Source: JAGTVB01 sp964624765
Lineage (GTDB): Bacteria > Pseudomonadota > Gammaproteobacteria > HK1
Assembly (NCBI GenBank): GCA_964624765.1
Contig: CAZUZO010000020.1
Coordinates: forward strand, 1-32,228
DNA: 32,228 bases
Reading direction: 5' to 3'
Shown here: positions 31,250 through 32,228 of the stretch, piece after piece
Layout: each line of letters begins with the position of its first letter
How positions within the stretch are numbered: the stretch's first letter is position 1
Position numbers and translations under genes: made by a program
Notes under the pieces: generated by a model
Seen by the model: only the letters and a program-made list of their open reading frames with translations
Database searches by the model: none
What the model was told of the DNA's origin: nothing

Positions 31250-31876
31250 TCAGGGCACTACCACCGTGTCGCCCCCTTTGAGAATGATATTTTGCTGCAG
31301 CTTGCGCCCCTTTTTCACATTACCGTATTCGAACGGGAAGACTGTTTCTCGTCCCCCTTCCCGACGTAAGATGCGAATATTGTTTTCGCGCGCGAATTCC
31401 GACAGCCCTCCAGCAAGGGTGAGCGCTTGTAGAACGTCTACGTAGCGGCCTATCACGTAGGCTCCCGGATTCTTAACCTGCCCGATAACGTAGATCTTGT
31501 TGCCACCGATGGTCCTGACCGTGACGGTGACCACCGGATCGGGTATGTAGCGTTCTATGCGTTGGGCGATAACTTCTTGGACCTGTTCTGGCGTCTTGTC
31601 TGCCGCCTTGACATCGCCTGCCAGAGGAAAGGAGATCCGACCGTCGGGGCGTACCAGAACCTCCCGTTGAAGGTCTGGCTCCCTCCACACGGAAATTTCT
31701 AATACATCCTCCGGACCGATGATATAGTCCGCTGGTGCAACCACGGCGCCCGCGCTGGTTTGCTGGGCGGACAAGGCGGCACTAAACAACAAGCCTAGCG
31801 TAAGGACAACTAGCGCCTGGCGTAGAGCCCTAATTTGCACGTGGGATCGCCCCCCAATTCCATTTAGATAGACCAT
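31250..31876 (-). CDS. Wza-like polysaccharide export protein
   Basis: A 208-residue protein from ATG 31874-31876. The signal peptide is QALVVLTLGLLFSAALSA followed by QQ; no lipobox Cys is seen, so it may be periplasmic rather than a lipoprotein. Then comes the Poly_export domain (YIIGPEDVLEISVWREPDLQ, VRPDGRISFPLAGDVKA, ERYIPDPVVTVTV) and one SLBB domain (KIYVIGQVKNPGAYVIGRYV, ADSL-like VLQALTLAGGLSEFA), ending GGDTVVVP. It would form the periplasmic to outer-membrane channel for an exopolysaccharide. Longer in-frame starts reach 32086 but that extension lacks export features. Confidence 0.92.
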   Translation of the reverse strand: MVYLNGIGGRSHVQIRALRQALVVLTLGLLFSAALSAQQTSAGAVVAPADYIIGPEDVLEISVWREPDLQREVLVRPDGRISFPLAGDVKAADKTPEQVQEVIAQRIERYIPDPVVTVTVRTIGGNKIYVIGQVKNPGAYVIGRYVDVLQALTLAGGLSEFARENNIRILRREGGRETVFPFEYGNVKKGRKLQQNIILKGGDTVVVP

Positions 31877-32139
31877 CGTCCTCGATCCAGATCTCTGGTT
31901 GAAGTGATGAGCTTCGAAGTCACGGGTTAGCGTTCTGCTCGTTAACCCGTCGAGCTCAACGCCCGTCATGCCCGCTAGGAAGCCTGAATCGAGTCGCCGG
32001 GGAATAGCTATGGTCCGGCAATCGATACGTTGACACATCTCGACTTCTGTCTCGAGCGGGTGCGACGAACGGTACAGGCCAATCAAAACAAATTTACCGC
32101 GATCGAAGTCGAAAGGGTAGTATTTGTGATGTGTTCGTT

Positions 32140-32169
32140 ATTCAAGCAGGTTAGGCGGTGTAGTGTCAA
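32140..32169 (-). promoter_or_regulatory. Weak candidate promoter of the export gene
   Basis: Read on the minus strand, TTGACA (32164-32169) is a perfect -35 box; 18 bases later is TTGAAT (32140-32145), a poor -10. It would give a leader of about 260 nt before ATG 31876. Low confidence. Confidence 0.3.
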
Positions 32170-32210
32170 GGCGCGACGACGGCCGTAGCGGCTAGTTCAA
32201 CTGGGGTCAA

Positions 32211-32228
32211 GTGAGAGCTTGTGAAAAA
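32211..32228. repeat. Truncated end of a TTGTGAAAAA-type element at the window edge
   Basis: GTGAGAGCTTGTGAAAAA resembles the left terminal repeat of the element at 22531 (CAGAGGTTGTGAAAAA). The window ends here, so the rest is unseen. Confidence 0.35.

Noticed and set aside
1..32228. CRISPR array
   Set aside because: No regularly spaced identical repeats with unique spacers anywhere; the repeated units are dispersed single copies.

Overview
The window reads as gammaproteobacterial chromosome (GC roughly 60 percent). The best placement evidence is a core of full-length mutS, htpG, prmB, hrpA and thrH, a MaoC-phosphotransacetylase fusion, a FadL porin and a polysaccharide-export locus. I cannot name a genus from the sequence alone; a Chromatiales- or Methylococcales-like lineage is a guess.

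Layout. Positions 1-8200 are an accessory island of toxin-antitoxin, restriction and transposon pieces: a RAYT-type transposase broken by a TAG, yefM-yoeB, a VapBC-type pair, a decayed type I restriction-modification operon (hsdM tail, two unrecognised genes, rhuM, hsdS head), an intact-ended IS1-like element, an IS1595-type fragment, and hipB with a broken hipA. Copies of a short repeat with the core GGGGTCAGACCCC sit beside the RAYT gene and lie at both ends of the restriction-operon fragment. Positions 8185-22492 are mostly housekeeping: mutS, yjbQ, htpG (with a sigma-32-like promoter), prmB, MaoC-Pta, an MT-A70 methyltransferase next to a ribbon-helix-helix-like protein, a 14-codon mini-ORF with a very strong ribosome-binding site, and hrpA.

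Positions 22531-25057 hold an unusual three-gene minus-strand cluster: an M6-type metalloprotease without a signal peptide, a 74-residue protein that is a free-standing copy of the protease's own C-terminal domain, and a proline-rich 108-residue protein whose C-terminus runs into a small inverted-repeat element. Positions 25058-27064 are a gene-poor, partly AT-rich stretch with a perfect 18-bp inverted repeat and a frameshifted TIR-STAND NTPase (a candidate antiviral gene, now dead). Positions 27218-32228 carry thrH, a FadL-type porin whose only in-frame ATG lies in a MITE-like insertion, a small conserved-looking protein, an outer-membrane beta-barrel protein and a Wza-type export lipoprotein-like protein, the edge of an exopolysaccharide locus.

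Three families of small non-coding repeats recur: the GGGGTCAGACCCC family (five copies), a 109-194 bp family with GGTCATCGTTTCG terminal inverted repeats (three copies, one inside the htpG leader), and inverted-repeat elements near hrpA and fadL. The most interesting candidates for undescribed biology are the two-gene module inside the restriction operon and the protease plus free-standing-domain cluster.
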